Shown here piece by piece: positions 31,457 through 40,469 of a stretch of DNA of 40,589 bases. The DNA is from Lentisphaerota bacterium. GTDB taxonomy: Bacteria; Verrucomicrobiota; Lentisphaeria; Victivallales; Victivallaceae. Position numbers and translations under genes: made by a program. The stretch's first letter is position 1. Every line of letters begins with the position of its first letter. The notes under the pieces were generated by a model that saw only the letters and a list, made by a program, of their open reading frames with translations, was not told the origin of the DNA and ran no database searches. Location of the stretch: positions 1-40,589 of the forward strand of contig SUWH01000022.1 of the NCBI GenBank assembly GCA_015061605.1, written 5' to 3'.

Positions 31457-33160
31457 GTGAATTCGTTTGTTAAAAAGAATGGTGTATTGGTCGGGGTCCT
31501 GGCTTTGTCTGGAATCGCGGCATTGACATTGCTGATTTTTATTTTTATCAATCTGTTCGGATTGTTTGATAAAATTGATGAAACCCGTCAGGCCAGCGAC
31601 CGTGTACGTTCGCTTAATAAATCAAGACCTGCTCCGTGTGAAGAGAATGAAAAACTTATCAAATCCGATATTGCTGTACTGGATAACGCCATCAAAGGTT
31701 TGCGCGGCGGATTTGATTTCCCGCTTCAGGTCGCTGTGGATGAGTTTATCAAAGTCCTTGAGCCGCCGCTCGTTGCCGGAAAAGCCGGTGATGTCGGATT
31801 GAATGAGGAGGAATACGAGAATTTCCGTTATGTCTATCCCGGTGAAGATGATATGGACAGTGAAAAACGGGCGGCATTGCCCAAAAAGGCCCGAAAACTT
31901 TCACTCGATGATTTCAAAAAGCTGTACAGCGGCCGTTTTGAGAGAGAGTATGGAGAAAACTCTGCCCGGAATATGTTGTCGACGCAGGAACTTTTTATCG
32001 ACAGTTTCAGCCGTATTTTTTCCAACTGGGATGTCGCTTTGCAGGCATTTGTTAAAAAGGCCAGACCGTTGACCGTTGAACCGATCATGAATGTCAACGA
32101 TGAATCGATTCTGCTTTCAGCAATGGGATTCCCCCGGGCACTTCCATTGCAGCGGGTTTTTAACAGTCATATGGAGGAATATTCTGCCGCATTGCGCAAA
32201 ATCGTCGATGCTGAAGTGGAAAGAAGAACGAAACTGGCAAAAGATGCCGTGGAAAAAGCTGCCGCTGCCCGGGATGCCGAAAATCAGCTTAAATCCGCGA
32301 TCGAAGCGGAAAAGGATGCGGCAGCCGCAAAAGCTGTCGCCGAAAAAGATACTTCAGAGAACGCCGCTGAAAAACTGGCTGCGGCAAATGATGATTGGAA
32401 ACATGCAGTAGACGAAAAAGAAAACGCCCGGAAAGAGAGTGAAGCTAAAACTGCCGCGGCAAAGGAAGCTGCCGAAAAAGCCAGGGAAGGCGGAGCGGAA
32501 ATAAAAATATTTGAAAATCCGGAAGAGATCTTTTACGTTTCCCCGGCGGTTTTAAGCTTTATGAGTGGTGTCGGAGCCGGTTATGCCGACGGTGATGTCC
32601 GGGAGGTTTATTTCCAGCGGGATGTCGTTGGAAATCTGCTTAAACATGTAGTGAAAAGCGGAGTGAAAGCAATGCATAACATTGCAGTGCGCCGTTTCGG
32701 AGCTGCCGAAGAAGGACGTTCTTACGGCACTCTTTATGAGTCGATCGGCGATTTCAATGTTCATCACTACACCATTGAAGTCAGTGGTACACTGCAGAAA
32801 ATCCGTGCATTGTGTGAATCACTTGATCAGTCCTATAAAGTTAAACGTTTCTACATTGTACGCGCAGTTACGCTGTATGCCGAAGAAAATAAAGCAGCAG
32901 TCCTGATGGGACAGAATACGATCGTTCATTCCAATAAAAATGAACGCCAACAGGAAGAGGGACGCGGACGCCGCCGGCGCAGGCAAATTGAAGAAGACAC
33001 TAATACCGAAGTCGAAGAAAACGCAGCCCGAAAAATGCAGGAACTTGAAGAAAAGCTGCCTTTCTATCAGAGAAAAGGTTATGGCGATGTGCTGATCGGT
33101 CAAAGCGATTGCCGTGCTTTTATCGATATTGACTACGTACTTCCGCAACATAAACAGTAA
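31457..33160 (+). CDS. Amuc_1100 family pilus-like protein, enlarged
   Basis: A 567-residue protein with a cytoplasmic basic start, a single transmembrane helix (about 9-34), coiled coils (one near the start, a long Ala/Glu/Lys-rich one about 248-342) and PilO/GspM-like alpha/beta domains, the last ending in A-F-I-D-I-D-Y-V-L-P. GTG 31457 has GGGAGGG seven bases upstream. It holds the place of Amuc_1100, the Akkermansia pilus-locus protein reported to signal through TLR2, but is far longer (317 residues there). An Arg-rich patch, G-R-G-R-R-R-R-R-Q, lies near 501-509. The family call rests on order and architecture. Confidence 0.75.
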   Translation: MNSFVKKNGVLVGVLALSGIAALTLLIFIFINLFGLFDKIDETRQASDRVRSLNKSRPAPCEENEKLIKSDIAVLDNAIKGLRGGFDFPLQVAVDEFIKVLEPPLVAGKAGDVGLNEEEYENFRYVYPGEDDMDSEKRAALPKKARKLSLDDFKKLYSGRFEREYGENSARNMLSTQELFIDSFSRIFSNWDVALQAFVKKARPLTVEPIMNVNDESILLSAMGFPRALPLQRVFNSHMEEYSAALRKIVDAEVERRTKLAKDAVEKAAAARDAENQLKSAIEAEKDAAAAKAVAEKDTSENAAEKLAAANDDWKHAVDEKENARKESEAKTAAAKEAAEKAREGGAEIKIFENPEEIFYVSPAVLSFMSGVGAGYADGDVREVYFQRDVVGNLLKHVVKSGVKAMHNIAVRRFGAAEEGRSYGTLYESIGDFNVHHYTIEVSGTLQKIRALCESLDQSYKVKRFYIVRAVTLYAEENKAAVLMGQNTIVHSNKNERQQEEGRGRRRRRQIEEDTNTEVEENAARKMQELEEKLPFYQRKGYGDVLIGQSDCRAFIDIDYVLPQHKQ

Positions 33161-33171
33161 GAGGTGGCGAG

Positions 33172-34404
33172 ATGAATTTTTTGAAACGTTATTATGATAA
33201 AGTCATCCTTTTGATACTTTTTATCGTTTTTGTCGTCCTGATGCTTTATGTCTGGAATGTCGTTGAACAGACCAATGAGGTCGATGATGCTAAATTGAAA
33301 TTGTCCCGTGCTGTACCGGATCCCGACAGTTACGGCAAATATAAAAATACCGATAAAGATTTTCAATATAATATGTTGTGGCAGAACAAAAAATTTTATT
33401 GGCAGAAAGGGAACCGCGCTGAAAGTGCATCGGATCTGATTGAGATGACGGCATTGGCTGAATGTCCGTATTGTTCCGAAAAAAGCGTTCAGAACGGCGG
33501 TGGAAAAATTCTCGTCAACAGAAGTACTTTCGGCAATAAATGTTCCGGTTATGCCGGCAGCGTGCATGATTTGCCGGTACCGGAACTGACGAGCATCAGC
33601 GTGGTCGGTGGATCCGGCGGGATCGACAGTGATGGCGACGGTATTTCAGATGCCGATGAAGAAAAGTTCAAGATGAATAAGGATGATAAGCGTGATGCGC
33701 TGTACGATAATGACGGTGACGGCTTCAGCAACCGGTTTGAGATCGCAAAATCCACGGATCCGAATGATCACACCAGTCATCCGCCGCTGTGGCATCGTTT
33801 GAGAGTGGTAAAAATTGCCGCTGCCAAATTGCCGATACAGTTGATCGGTGTCAATACATTCCCCAAGAACGGTAAGGATTCTCCGAAAGAGGATTGGGAA
33901 ATTTTCTGCAGAGTTCCCCGTTATAACCGGAGAAAAGGATGGCAGTCGCGCGATACCACTACAGCTCTCGGAAACCGGGTGATCGTGGATTATGATAATA
34001 ATTCCAGATATAAAATCGTTGATGTTGCCAAGAGTATTGATGCAGCCAGGAATATTGTGTTTACGGTGAAACTTCAAGAGATCGTTCCGGCAAAACTTAA
34101 AATGGAACCGCATTATATCACGATGACCAGCGGAAAGTCAGTTTATTCATGGGATGCCCGTCCGGTCATTCAGGATACCGGACGCCCCGGCAGTGATCTT
34201 GTCATTAAACCTAAAGGCGGTTCATTTACTATTCACAGACTTCAGAACAGCAATATCGATAAACACAGTGAAAGTTATGAGGTCGTGGATTTTCAGATTT
34301 CCAATGGCGTAGTCTCATTGCGCAATATCTCTTCCAATGAAGAGATCAAAATCACCCGCGAGGGAGAGATACCAAGGCGCGAAGTCGTTGTAAAAAGAGA
34401 CTGA
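33172..34404 (+). CDS. Amuc_1099 family pilus-like protein with calcium-binding thrombospondin-type repeats
   Basis: A 410-residue protein: N-terminal transmembrane helix (about 11-30), then a periplasmic part. A C-P-Y-C pair (98-101) with Cys124 might bind metal or form a disulfide. Two EF-hand-like or thrombospondin type 3 motifs follow: D-S-D-G-D-G-I-S-D (152-160) and D-N-D-G-D-G-F-S-N-R-F-E (179-190), then S-T-D-P-N-D, a classic calcium-site end. The C-terminal half is beta-rich. The position between Amuc_1100-like and secretin genes matches Amuc_1099. It could act as the pilotin or PilP-like link from the inner-membrane platform to the secretin, perhaps tuned by calcium (inference). It starts 11 bases after the previous stop. 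Confidence 0.75.
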   Translation: MNFLKRYYDKVILLILFIVFVVLMLYVWNVVEQTNEVDDAKLKLSRAVPDPDSYGKYKNTDKDFQYNMLWQNKKFYWQKGNRAESASDLIEMTALAECPYCSEKSVQNGGGKILVNRSTFGNKCSGYAGSVHDLPVPELTSISVVGGSGGIDSDGDGISDADEEKFKMNKDDKRDALYDNDGDGFSNRFEIAKSTDPNDHTSHPPLWHRLRVVKIAAAKLPIQLIGVNTFPKNGKDSPKEDWEIFCRVPRYNRRKGWQSRDTTTALGNRVIVDYDNNSRYKIVDVAKSIDAARNIVFTVKLQEIVPAKLKMEPHYITMTSGKSVYSWDARPVIQDTGRPGSDLVIKPKGGSFTIHRLQNSNIDKHSESYEVVDFQISNGVVSLRNISSNEEIKITREGEIPRREVVVKRD

Positions 34405-34472
34405 CTGAAGATGAAAATATGGTGTGTCGAATTTAATCAAAATAAAATATACATTTAGAAGGGATTGTGGAA

Positions 34473-37022
34473 ATGATGAAAACAACTGTCACTGTGGCAG
34501 GCATTTTTGCCGTGCTGTGCTGTTGCCAATCAGCCGCAGGTGCTGCAAAATCGCCTGAAAACAAGGCTCCGGGATCATCTGTTGACAGCAAACTCGTAAA
34601 TTCCTACGTTGATGAGGTAAATGCAAATTTTGCCGCACAGGATGAACGGCTGCGTCAAGCTGATGAATTGGCGAAAAAGGGTGAAGTTCTGGATGCGATC
34701 CGGATCTATCAGGATGTTTATTTCGGGTTGACTCTTGAAATGGACGGTCGTGACAGCTGGGTCGTCAAACGCCGGGTCAAAGAGATCGGCGGACGTTTGG
34801 ACGCTTTGAAGTTTGAGTATGGCAATAAGAAGCTCAAAGAAGCCGATACTGCCATCGGAGAAAAACGTTACAACTCTGCAATCACTCTGGCCAATGATGT
34901 CATAAGGATCTGTCCGGAGCTGGTCGAACAGGCAAACCGGATCAAGAGTCAGGCCAAGATCCGTCAGGATGCGGAAGAACGGATCAGAAAAGTTTCTCCG
35001 GATACGTTGAAACCGGAGCTGCGCAGTGACGAAAAGCGTATTGAAAATTACCTCGCTGAAGCAAAAGTGTTGATGAAGCACCGGCAGTTTGAAGATGCCC
35101 GCCGGAAAGTAGAAGAAGTTTTCAAACTCAATCCGTTCAATCAGGAGGCGGCGTATATCGTTTCCCAGATCTATTCCGAATACTATACCGCAGGTTACCA
35201 CCGCTCAATCGCGGATGTCCGGGCGATGCTGGCTGCAGAAGAGTGGACATGGGTCGAACCGACATTTTATCAGGGACCTGCCCGGAAAAAGAATCCGTCC
35301 GTACAGATCCACAGCGGCGGTGATCAGGCGATCCAGAAAAAACTTGATACGATTGTCCTGCCTGATGTCCGCTTCGACGGTCTTGCGGTGAGCGAAGTGT
35401 TGAAATCTCTGGAAAAACAGAGTAAGCAGTACGATATGACCAAGGAGGAAGAGAATAACCTCGGCGTCATCATCGACTTCAGCGTGCGTGGAAATAATGA
35501 AGCCGCATCCGCCGGCCCGGCTAAAGCCAAGACGGAAGAAGCTGAAGATGCCACAACGGAAGTTCAGCAGCAGACTGCTGTCCAGGCTCCCGCTGCAGAA
35601 GTCAATGAACTGGAAGTCCGTTTCAATGTGAAAGATGCCACATTGCGTGATGTGCTGGACTATCTGTCATTTCTTACCGATCTGCCCTATTATGTGACCT
35701 CTGAACGAGTTGTATTCGGTTCTAAAGATGACGATTTGCAGACTCATACATTCGACCTTTCTGCGGTGGCATTGGGACGTATCAGCGGAGATGACGGCAA
35801 CTCTGAGGCCACCGCTGCCGGCGGTGACGGAGGCGGTGAAAATCAGGATGCCGCAGTAACTCAGAACCGCAGCAAAATCAATATTGATTCAGAAATGCTC
35901 AAGAACTATTTTTCAGAACATTTCGGTATCAATTTCGATGCCCGGGGAAGCAATATCACCTACATCAACGGCAAGTTGATCATGACCAATACTCCGGAAA
36001 ACATCTCTTTGATGCGGGATGCGCTGGATCTGCTCAACCGCAGTAAGACGCTGGTGCAAATCGAACTCAAGAGTATTGAATTGTCCGAACAGGATCAGGA
36101 AGATCTCGGATTTGAATGGAGTCTGACGTCGGGTAGTACTACCTCGCCGAACTCTTTGCAGATGCGTGACAACAGAATAGAAGTCGGGAGAGGACAGTAT
36201 GCTGCGTTGAATAATCCGCTTTATTTCCTCGGTGAAGCCTTGGGCGAATCCGCAACTCTGATAAAAGATTTGAATATTTTTCCGGATATTTTTGGTTCGT
36301 GGAAGCCTTTCGGCATCGATCAGAGTTTGAATCTCTCTCTTACGATCAATGCCCTTGACCGCAATACGCGCAGTGAATCGATTTCCGCACCCTCGATTAC
36401 GGTGCTTGATTCCCAGACTGCTTCAATTGATTTGAATACCAGTTACTATTTCCCGGATTCATGGGAAGATCTTGAATTTGAATCTGATGATGACGGTGAC
36501 AATCCCAACGGTTATACCCTCCGTCCGCCAACTCCGGAATTCGGCGATGCCACCTCGATCGGGACCTCATTTAAAGTTACTCCGAGGGTTAAAAATAACA
36601 TTATCCAGTTGAACCTCAATCCTAAAATCACCTCCAGAGGAGACAATGATGCAGAGCAGATAGAAGTTGAAATCCAGACTTTGGATGATAATAATCAGCC
36701 GATACCGGGCGCCAGTGATATCCGTAACTATGAGGTTTGGAAACCGGTGATTGCCACCCGTAATGTTTCACTCAATGTCAATGTTTATGATGGAGAGACT
36801 CTGGTTATTGCCGGATTGGCAAACAGTGAACTTGAAACTCGATTGGATAAAATTCCCATTTTGGGTGATTTACCGCTTATCGGACGCTTGTTCCAGAGAC
36901 AATCGGAAACATCGAAGCGGTCAAATTTGCTGTTCTTTGTTACGGCACGTTTGATCAGTGATTCCGGTAACCAGGTTAATCGGATTAAAAACAGTGGCGG
37001 CATTCCGGATGTGAACCGTTAA
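34473..37022 (+). CDS. Amuc_1098 family type IV pilus outer-membrane secretin, copy 1
   Basis: An 849-residue secretin. Signal peptide (with an odd C-C-C at its end), TPR-like helical repeats (about 40-260), N-domains (about 290-540, including the D-V-L-D-Y-L-S-F-L-T-D-L STN-like part), and the C-terminal secretin barrel. The barrel has V-N-V-Y-D-G-E-T-L-V-I-A-G-L and the signature K-I-P-I-L-G-D-L-P-L-I-G-R-L-F near 792-806. A multimer should form the outer-membrane gate for the pilus. ATG 34473 follows AAGGG at nine bases; GTG 34467 is too close to it. An Asp/Asn-rich loop lies before the barrel. A paralogue begins 20 bases downstream. Confidence 0.92.
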   Translation: MMKTTVTVAGIFAVLCCCQSAAGAAKSPENKAPGSSVDSKLVNSYVDEVNANFAAQDERLRQADELAKKGEVLDAIRIYQDVYFGLTLEMDGRDSWVVKRRVKEIGGRLDALKFEYGNKKLKEADTAIGEKRYNSAITLANDVIRICPELVEQANRIKSQAKIRQDAEERIRKVSPDTLKPELRSDEKRIENYLAEAKVLMKHRQFEDARRKVEEVFKLNPFNQEAAYIVSQIYSEYYTAGYHRSIADVRAMLAAEEWTWVEPTFYQGPARKKNPSVQIHSGGDQAIQKKLDTIVLPDVRFDGLAVSEVLKSLEKQSKQYDMTKEEENNLGVIIDFSVRGNNEAASAGPAKAKTEEAEDATTEVQQQTAVQAPAAEVNELEVRFNVKDATLRDVLDYLSFLTDLPYYVTSERVVFGSKDDDLQTHTFDLSAVALGRISGDDGNSEATAAGGDGGGENQDAAVTQNRSKINIDSEMLKNYFSEHFGINFDARGSNITYINGKLIMTNTPENISLMRDALDLLNRSKTLVQIELKSIELSEQDQEDLGFEWSLTSGSTTSPNSLQMRDNRIEVGRGQYAALNNPLYFLGEALGESATLIKDLNIFPDIFGSWKPFGIDQSLNLSLTINALDRNTRSESISAPSITVLDSQTASIDLNTSYYFPDSWEDLEFESDDDGDNPNGYTLRPPTPEFGDATSIGTSFKVTPRVKNNIIQLNLNPKITSRGDNDAEQIEVEIQTLDDNNQPIPGASDIRNYEVWKPVIATRNVSLNVNVYDGETLVIAGLANSELETRLDKIPILGDLPLIGRLFQRQSETSKRSNLLFFVTARLISDSGNQVNRIKNSGGIPDVNR

Positions 37023-37042
37023 TTTGCCGGAGGAATCAGAAT

Positions 37043-39295
37043 ATGTTGAAAGAAAAAGTTACTTTTTGGATGCCCGCTTTGATGCTGGGTGTGTCAGTCT
37101 GTGCTGCTGTCGTTGAAACTGCTCCGGCAGCTGCCAAAGAGGTCAGTCCGGATTATACCGTGCGTCTGGTAAATGCCGGACGGCAGGCGATGCTGCGCGA
37201 TGTCAATGAAAAGATCTCCCGGGCAAATAAGCTGTTTGTTAACGGCGAATATCCTGAAGCAGTCAAGATCTACAGTACAATCGCAGAAGATTTGAAGCAG
37301 TTCTCCGGAGAGGTTTTTGTTAAAAAACGGGAGTATTGTCAGCAGCGTATTGAAGATTGCTATATCAAAGAAGCTGAAAAAGCAATGTTGATGGCAGATG
37401 ATTCTGTTTCTGTCGGTGATTTTGAGCGGGCGATCGCTCTCTGCAAAGAGGCAATACTTTTCTGCCCCGGAAAAAAAGCTGAATTGGAGAAAAAAATCGC
37501 ATTCTATGAGAAACGCCGCAACGCCGCCGTGATCCGGGAACAGCGGGATATCAGTGTGCTTCAGCCCACATACGCCGCAGATAATTATAAAGTTGACTTG
37601 CTTATTGAGCAGGGACGCGGTTTGGTCCGGCGCGAAGAATACATGAAAGCCAAACGGTGCTTTGAAGAGGTGCTGCTCATTGATCCGTATAATGATACTG
37701 CAATGCAGAATTTACTCGGTGTCAATACTTTGATCCAGAATGCCGCCAAACTGCGTGCCAATGCCACACAGAAGCGTTTCTCTGCAATGAGTATATGGTC
37801 CGGTGCGGTGCCGGTTGCTTCCAGTGAAAATCAGGAGAGTACTGATAACAATATTGATTCTCCGATCGATAAGATGCAGGAAGGCAGTACTGTTGCCGAC
37901 AAACTCAAAAAGATAAAGATTCCCAAAGTTCAATTTCAGGATCAGGGATTTGAGGAAATTACAGATTTTCTGCTGCGTGAAGCCAAACGTCATGATGAGA
38001 CGATAAACTTTATTTTCAAGGCAAATCCGAATCCGGATAAGGAGGTCCGTATTACCGAGTTGTCAAAGACAAATGTTTCGCTTCTGGATTTGCTCAATGA
38101 GTTGCAGAATACTCACAAAGCATTGACCTATCGTGTCGATAAAAATGTTGTCTTTATTGCTGCGGCCGGTGTTCCACTGGAAAAAAATGTGGTTAAAATG
38201 TGGCATCGGGATTTGCCGACTTCGGTAGAGGGCCAGGAGGCGCTTCAGGAGTATATTACCTCCAATAATATTAATTTTGATCCCAGTGTCGGTCAGTGGA
38301 TAAAGTACAACCGTAAAGACAGTCTGGTTATTGCCAATCATACTCCGGATAATTTGGTGAAAATCGAAAAAGCTCTTGATGAACTCAGTAATGATGAACC
38401 GGATATGGTTCAGATCATGTTCAAATTTCTGGAAGTTAAACAGAGCGATTTGGACGAATTGGCTTTCAGTTGGCAGTACAGCCGCACCGGAAATAACGTT
38501 AAGTTTGATAATGCCGGTAATTCATTGTTGCGCCATTATTCCTATGGTGCAATCGATGAGGAGTATTCCAAGCCGGAACGCTGGGCTGGTGCTCCCGGTA
38601 TTGAGTCAAAAGATGATGCCAATTTCTATTTCAATTGGCAAGACAAGCGGAATAAGGTGGATTTCCAGCTTTACGCCTTGGATTGGGCTGATAACAAGAG
38701 CATCCTTTACGCTCCGCGTTTCACCACTATCGGCGGTCAAATGGCGACGGTCGATATTTCGACCAAACGCCACTTTACCGATGAATGGGAATATATTGAC
38801 GAAGATGTTCAGGGCAACCGCCGCTTCACCGGTGCCTTTATGCCTGACCTGGCCCAGGAAGAGAGTATCGGTTTGCAGCCGTTCAATATCACGCCGCAGA
38901 TCAACGGCGAACATGTTACGCTGGATATCAACCTTGAGATCAAACAGCATGTGGGAGAAACTACATATATTATTGATTCAGGGGACGATCCGGAGAAAAT
39001 TACCAAACCGATTTTCAACGTCCGTAAAATCAATACGAATGTTACAGTCAAAGATTGTTCCACCGTTTTCATCGGCGGTGTCGTAAGTGACATGACCGAT
39101 ACGATCAATGACAAGGTGCCTATTCTTGGAGATATTCCGCTTATCGGCCGTTTGTTCCAGGCGAAGTACACCAAGTCGGAAAAGATCAATTTGATGGTTT
39201 TTGTTTCCTGCCGCATCATCAAGCCGGATGGTACATTGCGGTTCCCGGAAAATGCGGTCCAGAATGGTTTACCGACATTCTCACGCAACATGTAA
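37043..39295 (+). CDS. Amuc_1098-type secretin, copy 2 (tandem paralogue)
   Basis: A 750-residue paralogue of the gene before it with the same plan: signal peptide, TPR-like repeats (about 45-230), N-domains, and a C-terminal secretin barrel with K-V-P-I-L-G-D-I-P-L-I-G-R-L-F near 690-704. GGAGG stands well before ATG. The N-domain section is shorter and the last 50 residues differ (R-I-I-K-P-D-G-T-L-R-F-P). Both copies look intact, which argues for two working secretins: mixed rings, alternative rings, or separate machines sharing one platform. None of these is shown. A perfect terminator closes the operon. Confidence 0.92.
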   Translation: MLKEKVTFWMPALMLGVSVCAAVVETAPAAAKEVSPDYTVRLVNAGRQAMLRDVNEKISRANKLFVNGEYPEAVKIYSTIAEDLKQFSGEVFVKKREYCQQRIEDCYIKEAEKAMLMADDSVSVGDFERAIALCKEAILFCPGKKAELEKKIAFYEKRRNAAVIREQRDISVLQPTYAADNYKVDLLIEQGRGLVRREEYMKAKRCFEEVLLIDPYNDTAMQNLLGVNTLIQNAAKLRANATQKRFSAMSIWSGAVPVASSENQESTDNNIDSPIDKMQEGSTVADKLKKIKIPKVQFQDQGFEEITDFLLREAKRHDETINFIFKANPNPDKEVRITELSKTNVSLLDLLNELQNTHKALTYRVDKNVVFIAAAGVPLEKNVVKMWHRDLPTSVEGQEALQEYITSNNINFDPSVGQWIKYNRKDSLVIANHTPDNLVKIEKALDELSNDEPDMVQIMFKFLEVKQSDLDELAFSWQYSRTGNNVKFDNAGNSLLRHYSYGAIDEEYSKPERWAGAPGIESKDDANFYFNWQDKRNKVDFQLYALDWADNKSILYAPRFTTIGGQMATVDISTKRHFTDEWEYIDEDVQGNRRFTGAFMPDLAQEESIGLQPFNITPQINGEHVTLDINLEIKQHVGETTYIIDSGDDPEKITKPIFNVRKINTNVTVKDCSTVFIGGVVSDMTDTINDKVPILGDIPLIGRLFQAKYTKSEKINLMVFVSCRIIKPDGTLRFPENAVQNGLPTFSRNM

Positions 39296-39303
39296 GTACG
39301 CAT

Positions 39304-39330
39304 CACCCCGGAGTTCCGGGGTGTTTTTTT
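39304..39330 (+). terminator. Rho-independent terminator of the pilus operon
   Basis: Perfect 8-bp stem CACCCCGG / CCGGGGTG with AGTT loop (39304-39323) and seven T, eight bases past the second secretin stop. Confidence 0.95.
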
Positions 39331-39449
39331 GTTGTTATTGTCTCATTCCTTGTAAAAATCTTTACTGCGGCGGCGCATTGTCGTAATAAAAATTATCCCG
39401 ATCAGAGTTATCAACGTTTCACAAAATTCGGGACATTACCTTTTTGTTT

Positions 39450-40244
39450 ATGGAAGAGTATTTATTTAATCGCATCGGGACGGTTCATTGCGGCGGGCGT
39501 TACAAGTTTGAAGCTCCCCGGCAGGGGGTGTATTCATCTGCCAGGGCAGTTATTGAACTTGAGCCGCAGTATGCCGGAGATGCTGTGACTGACCTGGCGG
39601 CGTTTGAACGGATCTGGGTGTTGTTTGTTTTTCATTGCAATGTGGGAAAGAAGTGGAAGCCTAAAACTTCTCCGCCGTATGTGCCGGAAATGCGCAAATA
39701 CAGTTTATTCGCCACCCGCTCACCCTACCGGCCAAACCCGATAGGTTTGAGCTGTGTGAAATTGGAAAGCATTGAAAACAACCGGGAGCTTATCATATCC
39801 GGGCACGATCTTTTAGATGGTACTCCGGTGTTGGATATCAAGCCGTATATTCCGCAGGCAGATGCCTTTCCGGAGGCGGCTGCCGGGTGGCGGGATGAAT
39901 TGGTATTACCGCATTGGGAACTTGATTATGCCCCGTTGTTTTGCTGTCAGGCGGAGTTTTTGATTGCGCTCGGGGCACCGGATATGTTCAACTTCTGTCA
40001 GATCCAGTTGGAGCATACGCCATTGGATGCCAGCCGGCGCAGATTGACTGCGATTGCACAAGATGAATATGAACTCGGATGCCGCACCTGGCGGATCGGA
40101 TTCAGGATTTTCCCGGAAACGCATAAAATTGAACTCCGTTATATACGGTCAAATTACACGGTGTCTGAATTGCTGCCGGATTCAGCAGATAAGTATGGTG
40201 ATAAAGAGTGGCACCGGGCATTTTGGGCTGAATTTCCGGGTTGA
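39450..40244 (+). CDS. trmO: tRNA (N6-threonylcarbamoyladenosine(37)-N6)-methyltransferase TrmO
   Basis: Adds a methyl group to t6A37 of threonine tRNAs using S-adenosylmethionine. The TsaA-like domain (about 1-150) shows F-A-T-R-S-P-Y-R-P-N-P-I-G-L-S and H-D-L-L-D-G-T-P-V-L-D-I-K-P-Y-I-P, the family signatures. A C-terminal domain of about 100 residues has I-G-F-R-I-F in the place expected for TrmO. The 264-residue length fits the two-domain TrmO form. ATG 39450 has no good ribosome site; TTG 39444 lies upstream in frame. The 120 bases before it show no clear promoter. Confidence 0.92.
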   Translation: MEEYLFNRIGTVHCGGRYKFEAPRQGVYSSARAVIELEPQYAGDAVTDLAAFERIWVLFVFHCNVGKKWKPKTSPPYVPEMRKYSLFATRSPYRPNPIGLSCVKLESIENNRELIISGHDLLDGTPVLDIKPYIPQADAFPEAAAGWRDELVLPHWELDYAPLFCCQAEFLIALGAPDMFNFCQIQLEHTPLDASRRRLTAIAQDEYELGCRTWRIGFRIFPETHKIELRYIRSNYTVSELLPDSADKYGDKEWHRAFWAEFPG

Positions 40245-40290
40245 CCATGCCTTTACCATGAAAAAATGCGAGTTTTTTGAAAAAAACTGT

Positions 40291-40318
40291 TTGCAAAATT
40301 TCCAATCCGTGCTATATT
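40291..40318 (+). promoter_or_regulatory. tRNA-Val promoter
   Basis: TTGCAA (40291-40296), 16-base spacer, TATATT (40313-40318), ending 16 bases before the mature tRNA. Confidence 0.65.
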
Positions 40319-40334
40319 ATATAACATCGCAAGA

Positions 40335-40411
40335 GGGCGTATAGCTCAGTTGGTTAGAGCGCCACGTTGACATCGTGGAGGTCGTAGATTCGAGTTCTAC
40401 TACGCCCACCA
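40335..40411 (+). tRNA. tRNA-Val (anticodon GAC)
   Basis: A full cloverleaf can be drawn. Acceptor stem GGGCGTA pairs with TACGCCC; D arm GCTC-AGTTGGTTA-GAGC; anticodon stem CCACG/CGTGG with loop TTGACAT, giving anticodon GAC (codons GUC/GUU). Variable loop AGGTC; T arm GTAGA-TTCGAGT-TCTAC. Discriminator A and CCA are encoded (40408-40411). Confidence 0.97.
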
Positions 40412-40424
40412 TCCTTCGCTAAAG

Positions 40425-40469
40425 CTACGGATGGCAGGCCGTCAGGAATGCCATACGTAGATTTTTTTT
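40425..40469 (+). terminator. Terminator after tRNA-Val
   Basis: CTACG-g-ATGGCA (40425-40436) pairs with TGCCAT-a-CGTAG (40449-40460), eleven pairs with one internal mismatch and a 12-base loop, then eight T (40462-40469). Confidence 0.8.
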
